A DNA stretch of 64,000 bases. Source: JAWVFM01 sp963771655. GTDB lineage: Bacteria > Actinomycetota > Thermoleophilia > Solirubrobacterales > 70-9. Below the pieces are notes generated by a model. The model was not told the origin of the DNA. It searched no databases and saw only the letters and a list, made by a program, of their open reading frames with translations. Where the stretch lies: assembly GCA_963771655.1 (NCBI GenBank), contig CAVYUG010000006.1, positions 62,001-126,000 of the forward strand, given 5' to 3'. Below are positions 16,269-24,256 of the stretch, piece by piece (position 1 is the stretch's first letter; every line of letters begins with the position of its first letter). The position numbers were made by a program, and so were the translations under genes.

Positions 16269-16670
16269 ATGGGCGATGCGGTGACGGAAGTGAGGCGAGA
16301 GGCTCGGTTCGAGGCCAGCGCCGGCGAGCTCTGGGAGGCGATCACGGACGAGCGGCTGCTGGCCGAGTGGCTTGCCGACGAGGTCGAGCTCGACCCGGTG
16401 CCCGGCACCGAGGCGAGGTTCGAGGTCGACGGAGAGGAGCGCCGGGGCCTCGTCCTTCGAGTCGAGGAGGAGCGCTCCATCGCCTGGACGTGGGACCGGC
16501 CCGGCGAGCCGCCGTCGGAGGTGGAGCTCACCGTCGACGCCGTCGCGGACGGCACCAGCCGCCTGGTCGTCGTCGAGCGCGCCGTTGCGACCACGCCCGG
16601 CGCCGCCGGGCTCGTCTGGGATCACCGGCTCGTCGGGCTTGCGAGGGCTCTGGCGCTGGTCGCCGCCTGA
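16269..16670 (+). CDS. SRPBCC (AHSA1/START-like) protein
   Basis: 133 residues with the START/Bet v1 ligand-binding fold: VRREARFEASAGELWEAITD at the N-terminus, then LLAEWLADEVELDPVPG, and a C-terminal amphipathic helix GLVWDHRLVGLARALALVA. The ATG at 16269 follows GAGGAGCG. It stands two bases before an ArsR gene, the usual pairing for AHSA1-like proteins with ArsR regulators. The ligand is unknown. Transcription is probably controlled by the two palindromes upstream. Confidence 0.85.
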   Translation: MGDAVTEVRREARFEASAGELWEAITDERLLAEWLADEVELDPVPGTEARFEVDGEERRGLVLRVEEERSIAWTWDRPGEPPSEVELTVDAVADGTSRLVVVERAVATTPGAAGLVWDHRLVGLARALALVAA

Positions 16671-16672
16671 TC

Positions 16673-16999
16673 ATGGCCGCGACGGACGCGGTCTTCGTCG
16701 CCCTGTCGGACCCCACGCGCCGCCGCGTGGTCGAGCGCCTCGCGGCCGGCGGATCGGCGACCGCCAGCACGATCGCCGCCGACCTCCCGGTCAGCCGGCA
16801 GGCAATCGCGAAGCACCTCGGCGTGCTCGCCGAGGCGAGCCTCGTCAGCTCGCGGCGGATCGGCCGCGAGAACCGATACACGCTCTCCCCGGCGCCCCTG
16901 TCGGATGCCGCGCGCTGGATCGCGCGCGTCGGAGGGGAGTGGGACGGCCGGCTGGCCGACCTCGAGCGCCTGCTCGGCGAGCGCGGGAGGCGGGCCTAG
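16673..16999 (+). CDS. ArsR-family transcriptional regulator
   Basis: 108-residue winged-helix repressor. AVFVALSDPTRRRVVERLAA is the classic ArsR N-terminal helix, and ASTIAADLPVSRQAIAKHLG is the helix-turn-helix. The metal-binding ELCVC-type cysteine motif is absent, so it belongs to the non-metal subgroup that accompanies SRPBCC genes. Its stop overlaps the convergent dehydrogenase stop (CTAG). Likely binds the AACC-N4-GGTT palindromes and represses its own operon. Confidence 0.9.
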   Translation: MAATDAVFVALSDPTRRRVVERLAAGGSATASTIAADLPVSRQAIAKHLGVLAEASLVSSRRIGRENRYTLSPAPLSDAARWIARVGGEWDGRLADLERLLGERGRRA

Positions 17000-18198
17000 A
17001 GGCCGTATGAGCGGCCGATCACCTCGAGCATGATCTCGTCCGTGCCGGCGCCGATTCGGTTCAGCCGCACATCGCGATAGGAGCGCTCGATCTCGTACTC
17101 CTTCATGTAGCCGTAGCCACCGAGGATCTGGACGCACTCGTCCGCGACCTCGCAGCACATGCGCGAGGTGTAGAGCTTCACCATCGAGATCTCGCGCACC
17201 GGGTACTCGCCGTTCGCGTAGCGCCACGAGGTGACGTAGTTGAACTGCTTCGCGGCCTCGATCTTCGTCGCCATGTCGGCGAACTTGTGGCGGATCGCCT
17301 GGAAGCGGCCGATCGGGCGGCCGAAGGCCTCGCGCTCCTTCGCGTACTCGAGCGTGCGCTCGAACATTCGCTCGGCGCCGGCCACGCAACCCGCGGCAGC
17401 GACCATTCGCTCGGATTGGAGCTCCCAGGAGATGTGGTAGAAGCCCTTGCCGATCTCGCCGAGGACGGCGTCGGCGGGCACACGCACCTCGTCGAAGGAG
17501 AGCTCACCGGTATCGGAGGCGTGCATCCCCATCTTCTCGAGCTTGCGCGAGACCTCGAAGCCCGGGACGTGGTTGCCCTCGTCGTCGCGGAGGTCGACGA
17601 GGAACAGGGTGATGCCCTCGTGGCGGGCGTCGGGGTCGGTCTTGGCGACGAGGAGGATGAAGTCGGCCCGCGCGCCGTTGGTGATGAACGTCTTCGAGCC
17701 GGAGATTAGGTAGTCGTCGCCGTCCCGGATCGCCTTCGTGCGAATGCCGGCGACATCTGAGCCCGCGCCCGGCTCGGTGATCCCGAGGCAGCCGATCTTG
17801 TCGCCCTTGATGCCCGGAACGAGGTAGCGCAGCTTCTGCTCCTCGGTGCCGAGCATCTCGATCGGCGGCAGGACCATGTCGGTTTGGACCGCGAAGCCCA
17901 TGTTGGTGCCGCCGGAGGCCGAGTAGCTCATGCACTCGGCGCGAACGATCGAGTAGTAGTAGTCGCCGCCCTGTCCGCCGTACTCCTCGCCGAAGCAGAG
18001 GCCGAGGAAGCCGAGGTCGCCGGCGCGCTTCATCACCTCGTTCGGCCAGGTCGTCTCCTCCCACTCGTTGCGGTGGGGGTAGAGCTCCGCCTTGACCCAG
18101 GACTCCATCGACTCGCGCAGGTCCTCGTGCTCGTCGTTGAACAGAAGGTGCTTTCGGCTCCCCTGATGCTCTGGCTTGATGACGGTCGCTGCTTCCAA
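16996..18198 (-). CDS. Acyl-CoA dehydrogenase (IVD/LCAD-like), second copy
   Basis: About 400 residues from a TTG at 18198 (MEAATVIKPEHQGS) that has GAGGAGGAG directly upstream; a GTG at 18246 would overlap the operator-like palindrome. FAD motifs CLGITEPGAGSDVAGIRTKA and YLISGSKTFITNG and the C-terminal YAKEREAFGRPIGRFQAIRH and LGGYGYMKEYEIERSYRD are present. The position of the medium-chain catalytic Glu reads GAGTDE, as in isovaleryl-CoA dehydrogenase. It is closely similar to the dehydrogenase at 12039. Divergent from the enoyl-CoA hydratase gene with which it probably works. Confidence 0.92.
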   Translation of the reverse strand: MEAATVIKPEHQGSRKHLLFNDEHEDLRESMESWVKAELYPHRNEWEETTWPNEVMKRAGDLGFLGLCFGEEYGGQGGDYYYSIVRAECMSYSASGGTNMGFAVQTDMVLPPIEMLGTEEQKLRYLVPGIKGDKIGCLGITEPGAGSDVAGIRTKAIRDGDDYLISGSKTFITNGARADFILLVAKTDPDARHEGITLFLVDLRDDEGNHVPGFEVSRKLEKMGMHASDTGELSFDEVRVPADAVLGEIGKGFYHISWELQSERMVAAAGCVAGAERMFERTLEYAKEREAFGRPIGRFQAIRHKFADMATKIEAAKQFNYVTSWRYANGEYPVREISMVKLYTSRMCCEVADECVQILGGYGYMKEYEIERSYRDVRLNRIGAGTDEIMLEVIGRSYGL

Positions 18199-18222
18199 GG
18201 CTCCTCCTCGCTCGCTCGGCGC

Positions 18223-18246
18223 GTGAAGTGTAGAGTAATACTTCAC
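18223..18246. promoter_or_regulatory. Palindrome in the divergent dehydrogenase/hydratase promoter
   Basis: GTGAAGT (18223-18229) and ACTTCAC (18240-18246) form a 7-bp dyad with a 10-bp spacer. It overlaps TAATAC (18236-18241), a -10 candidate seven bases before the ATG at 18249. Likely operator for both divergent genes; the MerR-type regulator at 23055 is one candidate binder. Confidence 0.5.
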
Positions 18247-18248
18247 AC

Positions 18249-19028
18249 ATGGCCGAGAAGCTTCGATACGACGTCGCCGACGGGGTGGCGACGATCACCC
18301 TCGACGATCCTGAGACGCGCAACTCGCTCTCTCCGCAGATGCTCTCCGAGCTACTGGAGGCCCTGCGGCTCTGCCACGGCGACGACGACGCGCGCTGTCT
18401 CGTCCTCGCCTCCTCGCACGAGAAGGTCTTCTCCTCGGGCGCGAACCTCGCGGCATTCGGCTCCGACGCGCCGCTCATCGAGCGCCACGCCGCCTCCCAG
18501 CGGTTCGTCGAGGTCTTCCACGCGATCGGCGCGCTCGGCAAGCCCTCCGTGGTGGCCGCCGGTGGGCATGTGCTCGCCGGCTCGCTCGGGATCGCCCTTG
18601 CATGCGACCTCATCGTCGCCAGGGAGGGCGCGACCTTCGGAACGCCCGAGATCAACGTCGGGCTCTTCCCATTCATGATCATGGCCCTCATCTACCGCAA
18701 CGTCCCGCGCAAGAAGACGAACGAGATGCTCCTTCTCGGCGAGCGGCTGTCGGCGGAGGAGGCGCGCGAGGCCGGCATCGTGAACAAGGTGGTGCCGGCC
18801 GACGAGTTCGACGGCGCGGTTGCCGATTGGGCCGCGAAGCTTGCCTCGAAGTCCCCGGTGGTGATGAAGCTGGGGAAGGACGCGATGCGGCGCCAGCTCG
18901 ACATGCCCCTGGCGGAGGCCCTCGACTACCTCAACTCGCAGCTCACGATCGAGCTCGCCACCGAGGACGCCATCGAGGGGGTGACGGCGTTCTTCGAGAA
19001 GCGCGACCCGGTCTGGAAGGGACGATGA
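18249..19028 (+). CDS. Enoyl-CoA hydratase/isomerase-family protein
   Basis: 259-residue crotonase-fold protein. VLASSHEKVFSSGANLAAFG and VLAGSLGIALACDLIVA provide the oxyanion-hole backbone. The second catalytic Glu is kept in TFGTPEINVGLFPF, but the position of the first hydratase Glu (as in GGGCELAMMCD of the rat enzyme) is Gly in LAGSLGIALACD. It may therefore act as an isomerase, decarboxylase or lyase rather than a standard hydratase. It is leaderless by appearance, and coupled by ATGA to the carboxyltransferase. Confidence 0.88.
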   Translation: MAEKLRYDVADGVATITLDDPETRNSLSPQMLSELLEALRLCHGDDDARCLVLASSHEKVFSSGANLAAFGSDAPLIERHAASQRFVEVFHAIGALGKPSVVAAGGHVLAGSLGIALACDLIVAREGATFGTPEINVGLFPFMIMALIYRNVPRKKTNEMLLLGERLSAEEAREAGIVNKVVPADEFDGAVADWAAKLASKSPVVMKLGKDAMRRQLDMPLAEALDYLNSQLTIELATEDAIEGVTAFFEKRDPVWKGR

Positions 19029-20608
19029 GCGACGGCGAGACGAAGCTGCCGGGCACTGCGCCCCTGCCGGAGCTGACCGAGCAGCTCCAGGAGCGCCGCG
19101 AGCGCGCCAAGCTCGGCGGCGGCCCCGAGAAGATCCAGAAGCAGCACGACGCCGGCAAGCTCACCGCGCGGGAGCGGATCGACCTGCTCGTCGACGAGGG
19201 CACCTTCGTCGAGCTCGGCATACACGGCGGCCCGCACTTCGCCCAGCGCGCGATGGACGGAAAGGAGGCGCCGGCCGACGGTGTGATCACCGGGTGGGGC
19301 GACGTCGAGGGCCGCCGCTGCGCCATCGCCGCCTACGACTTCACCGTGATGGCCGGCTCGATGGGAATGACCGGCGAGATCAAGGTGGGCCGGCTGCGGG
19401 AGATGGCCCTCCAGAAGCGCATCCCCCTGATCTGGCTGCTGGACTCGGCCGGAGCGCGCATCCAGGAGGCGGCGGGCTCCCTGTTCGCCGGCTCGGGGCA
19501 CCTGTTCCGGGAGGAGGTGACGATGTCGGGCGTCGTCCCGCTCGTCGCCGCGATGCTCGGCCCGTGCGCGGCCGGCACCGCCTACATCCCGGGGCTCTCG
19601 GACTTCGTGCCGATGGTGGTGGGCCAGGGCGCGATGGCGCTCGCGGGCCCGCACCTGACGAAGGCCGTGACGGGCGAGGACATCTCGATGGAGGACCTCG
19701 GGGGTGCCAAGGTCCACTGCCGCAAGTCGGGGGTGGGCGACCTCGAGTGCGATGACGACGCCGAATGCATCGCCGCCGTCAAGGCCTACCTCTCCTTCTT
19801 CCCCTCGAACTGCGAGGAGCGCCCGCCGGTCCGTGAGACCGCGGATCCCGACGACCGCCGCTCGGAGAAGCTGCTTGAGATCGTCCCCGAATCGTCACGG
19901 AAGCCGTACGACATGTACGACGTGATCCGCGAGATCGTCGACGACGGCGAGTGGTTCGACATCAAGCCGAAGTTCGCGAAGACGATCATCACCTGCCTCG
20001 CACGCTTCGGCGGGCAGCCCGTGGGAATCGTCGCCAACCAGCCGAAGCAGCTCGGCGGCATCCTCGAGAACGACTCGGCCGACAAGGCGGCGCGGTTCGT
20101 CAACCTCTGCGACGCCTTCAGCATCCCGCTCGTCTTCCTCCAGGACGTGCCGGGCTTCATGGTCGGCTCGAAGGTCGAGCACGCCGGGATCATCCGCCAC
20201 GGCGCGAAGATGCTCTACGCGGTTTCGCGCGCGACTGTGCCGAAGATCACCGTCGTGGTCCGCAAGGCTTACGGCGCGGGCTACTACGTGATGAACGGCA
20301 AGGCCTACGAGCCGGACCTCATCGTCGCCTGGCCCGGCGCCGAGATCTCGGTCATGGGCGCCGAGGGCGCGGTCAACATCATCGGCCGCTCGGCGATCGA
20401 GGCATCCGACGATCCCGACGCCACGCGCGAGGCGATGCTCGACGCCGTGCGCAAGCAGATCGACCCGTACATCGCGGCGAAGAACGCGACGATCGACGAC
20501 ATCATCGACCCGCGCGAGACCCGCCCGACGATCATCAACGGGCTGCGGATGGCGTCGACCAAGAGGATCGAGCGGCCGTGGCGAAAGCATGGGGTGATGC
20601 CCGTATGA
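19025..20608 (+). CDS. Acyl-CoA carboxylase carboxyltransferase (beta) subunit
   Basis: 527 residues with the two crotonase-like halves of biotin-dependent carboxyltransferases. N-terminal KLTARERIDLLVDEGTFVEL and DSAGARIQEAAGSLFAGSGH, and C-terminal FLQDVPGFMVGSKVEHAGII and KAYGAGYYVMNGKAYEPD, are family signatures. It resembles propionyl- and methylcrotonyl-CoA carboxylase beta subunits. No biotin carboxylase or biotin carrier gene lies in the window, so the alpha subunit must come from elsewhere, or the protein works as a decarboxylase component. Translationally coupled to the crotonase-family gene. Confidence 0.92.
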   Translation: MSDGETKLPGTAPLPELTEQLQERRERAKLGGGPEKIQKQHDAGKLTARERIDLLVDEGTFVELGIHGGPHFAQRAMDGKEAPADGVITGWGDVEGRRCAIAAYDFTVMAGSMGMTGEIKVGRLREMALQKRIPLIWLLDSAGARIQEAAGSLFAGSGHLFREEVTMSGVVPLVAAMLGPCAAGTAYIPGLSDFVPMVVGQGAMALAGPHLTKAVTGEDISMEDLGGAKVHCRKSGVGDLECDDDAECIAAVKAYLSFFPSNCEERPPVRETADPDDRRSEKLLEIVPESSRKPYDMYDVIREIVDDGEWFDIKPKFAKTIITCLARFGGQPVGIVANQPKQLGGILENDSADKAARFVNLCDAFSIPLVFLQDVPGFMVGSKVEHAGIIRHGAKMLYAVSRATVPKITVVVRKAYGAGYYVMNGKAYEPDLIVAWPGAEISVMGAEGAVNIIGRSAIEASDDPDATREAMLDAVRKQIDPYIAAKNATIDDIIDPRETRPTIINGLRMASTKRIERPWRKHGVMPV

Positions 20609-20701
20609 GCGTGGTCGCGCTCCGATTTTCAGCGAGGGCGGCGACGGGCGCGGCGCGGCGTGCGGCTTCCGTAACACGTCCCGTCGCAGGGGGCGCCTTC
20701 C

Positions 20702-20716
20702 AGTCGCTATGCGACT
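20702..20716. promoter_or_regulatory. Small dyad in the gap before the BKACE gene
   Basis: AGTCGC-tat-GCGACT in the 217-bp gap between the carboxyltransferase and BKACE genes. The rest of the gap shows no convincing coding sequence. A regulator site is possible but unsupported by a second copy. Confidence 0.3.
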
Positions 20717-20825
20717 ACAACCCGCCACCCAAGCGGCGATGTGTGACGAGCCGCGCGCGAATTGACGGTTTCGTCGCAACCTCACCCTCCTTCGCTGCCC
20801 AAAGCCACCCACTCCGGGGGACCAC

Positions 20826-21767
20826 GTGAGCCGCTTCGAGGATCCCGTCGTCCTGAGCTGCTCCATCTCCGGCGCCATCGCCAACCGCGACCAGTGCCCC
20901 GCGATCCCCTACACGCCGGAGGAGTACGCGGCCGAGGCGCGTCGCATCGTCGACGAGGGGGGATCGCAGATCCACATCCACGCGCGCACCCCCGACGGCA
21001 TTCCGTCGTACGAGATCGAGGACTTCCGCGCGATCACCGAGGCGATCAACGCCGAGGTCGAGGACGTGATCATCAACTACTCGACCGGCGCGATCGGGAT
21101 TCCGATCGAGAAGCGAATCGCCTACCTGCGCGAGCTCCGCCCCGACGTCGCCGCGCTCAACATGAGCTCGATGAACTACGCGAAGTACTCGCGCCGGCGC
21201 AAGGACTTCGTCTTCAAGGCCGTGTTCGAGAACTCCTTCGACACCATCATCGAGTTCCTGACCGCGATGCGGGAGCTCGGTATCAAGCCCGAGCACGAGT
21301 GCTTCGACGCCGGCCACATCGCGAACCTCGACCCCCTGATCGACATGGGCCTCCTGACCGATCCGGTCAACGTCTCGCTCGTGATCGGCGTCAACGGCGG
21401 CATCAGACCAAACGCCCGGAATGTCGACTTCATGGCCGAGCAGATTCCCGGCGGACCCGAGGGGCCCAACAACTGGCAGGTGATCGGCATCTCGCGCGAC
21501 CAGTGGCGGCTCATCGGCGCGGCGCTCGCGCTGGGCGGCAACGTTCGCGCCGGCCTCGAGGACAACCTCTACCTGCCGAACGGCGAGATGGCGAGGTCGA
21601 ACGGCGAGCTGATCGCCAAGGCCCGGCAGATGGCTGAGGACGTCGGGCGGCGTGCCGCGACCGTCGCGGAGGCGCGCGAGATGCTGGGCGTGCCCAAGCG
21701 CGAGGAGCCCACCCGCCGCGAGGTGCTCGCGCACCCGATCGAGGCCTCCGAGGCCGCCCCGGAATGA
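20826..21767 (+). CDS. Beta-keto acid cleavage enzyme (BKACE, Kce-like)
   Basis: 313-residue zinc-dependent TIM-barrel enzyme, GTG start. The family (DUF849, prototype 3-keto-5-aminohexanoate cleavage enzyme) transfers the acetyl-carrying part of a beta-keto acid to acetyl-CoA, giving acetoacetate and a new acyl-CoA. Zn ligands are visible in QIHIHARTPDG (two His) and GLEDNLYLPNGEMARSN (Glu), near the catalytic-site segment FDAGHIANLDPLIDMG. The actual beta-keto substrate varies by subfamily. Here it sits beside dehydrogenase, hydratase-like, carboxyltransferase and CoA-transferase genes, so it probably ends a dedicated degradation route. Confidence 0.9.
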   Translation: MSRFEDPVVLSCSISGAIANRDQCPAIPYTPEEYAAEARRIVDEGGSQIHIHARTPDGIPSYEIEDFRAITEAINAEVEDVIINYSTGAIGIPIEKRIAYLRELRPDVAALNMSSMNYAKYSRRRKDFVFKAVFENSFDTIIEFLTAMRELGIKPEHECFDAGHIANLDPLIDMGLLTDPVNVSLVIGVNGGIRPNARNVDFMAEQIPGGPEGPNNWQVIGISRDQWRLIGAALALGGNVRAGLEDNLYLPNGEMARSNGELIAKARQMAEDVGRRAATVAEAREMLGVPKREEPTRREVLAHPIEASEAAPE

Positions 21768-21806
21768 AAGTCGCCGAGTCCTCCGCTTCGCGTCCGGTTC
21801 GGCTCG

Positions 21807-21824
21807 ATCTCATCTGCATGAGAT
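21807..21824. promoter_or_regulatory. Dyad overlapping the CoA-transferase start
   Basis: ATCTCAT-ctgc-ATGAGAT, a perfect 7-bp inverted repeat whose last bases include the AT of the ATG at 21823. It could be an operator or a small hairpin that masks the start codon. Confidence 0.3.
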
Positions 21825-23058
21825 GAGCGGCGCGCTCGAGGGCGTCCGGATCCTCGACCTCACGCGGCTCCTTCCCGGCGGCTTCTGCTCGCTGCTCCTC
21901 GCCGACATGGGCGCGGAGGTCGTGAAGGTGGAGGACACCGGAATGGGCGACTACGTCCGGTGGGCGCCGCCGTACTACGGCGACGAGGCCCAGCAGGCAC
22001 TCGGCACCCGCTCCGCGCTCTACCTCGCCCTCAACCGGGGCAAGCGGTCGATCCGCCTCGACCTGAAGCAGGACGCCGGGCGCGATGCGCTGCTGCGGCT
22101 GGTGGACGGCTTCGACGTGGTCCTCGAGGGCTTCCGTCCCGGGGTGCTCGATCGGCTGGGGTGCGGCTACGAGGCCATGCGCGAGGCGAACCCGCGGGTC
22201 GTCTACTGCGCGATCACGGGCTATGGCCTCACGGGCCCGAACACCGACCGCGCGGGCCACGACCTGAACTACCTGGGCCTGATCGGCCTCCTCGGGCTCA
22301 CCGGCGAGCCGGGTGGCCGGCCGATCCAGTCCGCGGGCCAGATAGCCGATCTCGGCGGCGGCGGCCTCATGGCGGCGATCGGCGTGCTGGCCGCACTTCG
22401 CGAGCGCGAGCGATCCGGCGAGGGCCAGCTGGTGGACGTCTCGATGGCCGATGGGGCGCTCTCCTGGCTGGCGATGACCGCCGCCGCCTACCTGTGCGAG
22501 GGCCGCGTTCCGCAGCGCGGCGCCGAGCAGCTCACCGGCGGTTTCGTCTGCTACTACCCGTACGAGGCGGTTGACGGGTGGGTCACGTGCGGTGCTCTCG
22601 AGCCGAAGTTCTGGCAGCGCTTCTGCGAGCACACGGGCCACCCCGACCTCGTGGAGAAGCAGTTCGAACGGCCGGGCTCCGACGCATGGCGCCAGGTCGC
22701 CGAGGTCTTCCGCTCGAAGACGCGCGACGAGTGGCGTGCCTTCAACGACGAGCACGACGCGATGATCGAGCCGGTGCTCGGCCTCGACGAGGCCCTCGAC
22801 TCGCAGCTCGTGCGCGAGCGCGAGATGGTGGTGAAGGTCGATCAGCCCGAGCTCGGGCCCGTGGAGCTCCTGGGCGCGCCGATCAAGCTCTCGCGGACGC
22901 CAGCCGACCCGACGCGTCCGGCGCCGGCCCTCGGCGCCGACACGGACGCCGTGCTCGCCGAGGCGGGCTTCTCCGAGGACGAGATCGCGGCGATGCGCGA
23001 TTCGGGCGCGGCGCTCGGGCCGACCGAGAGCCCCGTGCCGGCCAGGTTCATGTCATGA
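21823..23058 (+). CDS. Family III CoA-transferase (CaiB/BaiF-like)
   Basis: 411 residues. LEGVRILDLTRLLPGGFCSL is the standard N-terminal motif, LNRGKRSIRLDLKQDAGRD the second, and GHDLNYLGLIGLLGLTG carries the Asp that forms the acyl-enzyme anhydride in formyl-CoA transferase relatives. The C-terminal half resembles alpha-methylacyl-CoA racemases (GALEPKFWQRFCEHTG), so racemase activity is an alternative. It follows the BKACE gene by 55 bases and is coupled by ATGA to a MerR regulator. Likely activates the pathway substrate to its CoA thioester or moves CoA between intermediates. Confidence 0.9.
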   Translation: MSGALEGVRILDLTRLLPGGFCSLLLADMGAEVVKVEDTGMGDYVRWAPPYYGDEAQQALGTRSALYLALNRGKRSIRLDLKQDAGRDALLRLVDGFDVVLEGFRPGVLDRLGCGYEAMREANPRVVYCAITGYGLTGPNTDRAGHDLNYLGLIGLLGLTGEPGGRPIQSAGQIADLGGGGLMAAIGVLAALRERERSGEGQLVDVSMADGALSWLAMTAAAYLCEGRVPQRGAEQLTGGFVCYYPYEAVDGWVTCGALEPKFWQRFCEHTGHPDLVEKQFERPGSDAWRQVAEVFRSKTRDEWRAFNDEHDAMIEPVLGLDEALDSQLVREREMVVKVDQPELGPVELLGAPIKLSRTPADPTRPAPALGADTDAVLAEAGFSEDEIAAMRDSGAALGPTESPVPARFMS

Positions 23059-23768
23059 GCGCGCCGGCCCAGGAGCTGCTCAAGGTCTCCGAGCTCTCGG
23101 AGCGGTCCGGGGTTCCCGTCGCCACGATCCACCACTACCTCCGCGAGGGCCTCCTCCCGGAGCCCGTCAAGACCTCGCGCAACATGGCCTACTACCCGCC
23201 GGAGTTCGTCGAACGCCTGCGCCTCATCAAGCAGCTCCAGGAGGAGCGCTTCATGCCGCTCAAGGTGATCCGCGAGCTGCTCGACCGCGGCGACGCCGAC
23301 CCCGACCGGCTGCGGGCCATGATCGAGATGGAGGACCGCATCCTGGCGTCCGCCCTCGAGGGGGAGCGCACGCGTACGAGCGCGGCCGAGGTGCGCGAGC
23401 GCTACGACATGCCGAAGGAGGTTCTCGACCGCCTCGCCGAGCTGGAGGTGGTCTCGCCCAACTCGCGCGGATACAGCCCATCGGACGTGCGGGTGATCGA
23501 GGCGATCAGCCGCTTCCGGGCCGGTGGCTACGACGAGGCGATCGGCTTCACGGTCTACGACACGCTCCGCTACAAGCGCGCGCTCTCCGAGCTCGTGCGC
23601 GAGGAGGTGGAGGTCGTGATGGAGCGGCTCGCCGGCAAGGTCGACTCCGAGCGGGTCGTCGAGCTGCTGGAGGCGGGGGCGGAGCCGCTGAAGGACCTGA
23701 TCGCGGCGATGCACTCGAAGCTGCTCGTCGCCGAGCTCGAGCGCCACCGCGAGCGCCGCGCCGCCTAG
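23055..23768 (+). CDS. MerR-family transcriptional regulator
   Basis: 237 residues. The N-terminal winged helix LLKVSELSERSGVPVATIHH and YLREGLLPEPVKTSRNMAYY is typical of MerR proteins, followed by a long dimerisation helix and a larger C-terminal region (residues 100-237) that looks like a second helical sensor domain; no metal-binding Cys pattern is seen. It is the last gene of the CoA operon and overlaps the CoA-transferase stop by ATGA, which suggests it controls this operon and perhaps the divergent promoter at 18.2 kb. Confidence 0.9.
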   Translation: MSAPAQELLKVSELSERSGVPVATIHHYLREGLLPEPVKTSRNMAYYPPEFVERLRLIKQLQEERFMPLKVIRELLDRGDADPDRLRAMIEMEDRILASALEGERTRTSAAEVRERYDMPKEVLDRLAELEVVSPNSRGYSPSDVRVIEAISRFRAGGYDEAIGFTVYDTLRYKRALSELVREEVEVVMERLAGKVDSERVVELLEAGAEPLKDLIAAMHSKLLVAELERHRERRAA

Positions 23769-24247
23769 CCGGAAAGGTTCGGGACGATGCTCTGCGGGAT
23801 CGCCTTCGCGGCGATGGGGTCGAGGGCGGCGACCACGGGCTTGAGGCTCGACGGCAGGCTCGCCTCATCGGTGCTGTAGCTGTCGCCGCCGTACTCGAGC
23901 TGGTACCGGTAGCAGTCGGCGCATCCGAGGTTGGTGTGCTTCGGCAGCCCCGCGAGCGGCGCGGCGTCGAGGATCTTGCGGAGCTTCGCCACCTCCGACG
24001 CCGTGAGGGTGAACGACCTGCGGTTGGAGCCGGTCGGACCCTTCGCGACCGCGACGGCGTGGCCGTCGGAGTCGACGGTGAGGGTGACGTTTGAGTAGGC
24101 GAGGCCACCCATGCGGTGGTAGCTCACGACCGTCCCCTGGCCGCCCGTCGACGCCGAGGAGGACGACGACGAGCTCGAGCCGCAGCCCACGACCGAGATC
24201 GCGGCCAGCACGACGAGGCCTGCGAGGCCTGAGCGGGCGATGACCAT
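23765..24247 (-). CDS. Putative lipoprotein
   Basis: 160 residues. The signal peptide MVIARSGLAGLVVLAAISVV ends in a lipobox with the acylated Cys in VVGCGSSSSS, followed by a serine linker. The mature part (LTLTVDSDGHAVAVAKG, TASEVAKLRKILDAAPL, NLGCADCYRYQLEYGG) is a small beta-rich domain with a CxxC pair. It has no name I recognise with confidence. The stop overlaps the convergent MerR stop. Confidence 0.75.
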   Translation of the reverse strand: MVIARSGLAGLVVLAAISVVGCGSSSSSSSSASTGGQGTVVSYHRMGGLAYSNVTLTVDSDGHAVAVAKGPTGSNRRSFTLTASEVAKLRKILDAAPLAGLPKHTNLGCADCYRYQLEYGGDSYSTDEASLPSSLKPVVAALDPIAAKAIPQSIVPNLSG

Positions 24248-24256
24248 GCGTCGAGA

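Noticed and set aside
20605..20829. 74-codon frame whose ATG overlaps the carboxyltransferase stop
   Set aside because: Third positions are not G/C-enriched, there is no recognisable protein pattern, and it runs into the BKACE start; treated as non-coding.
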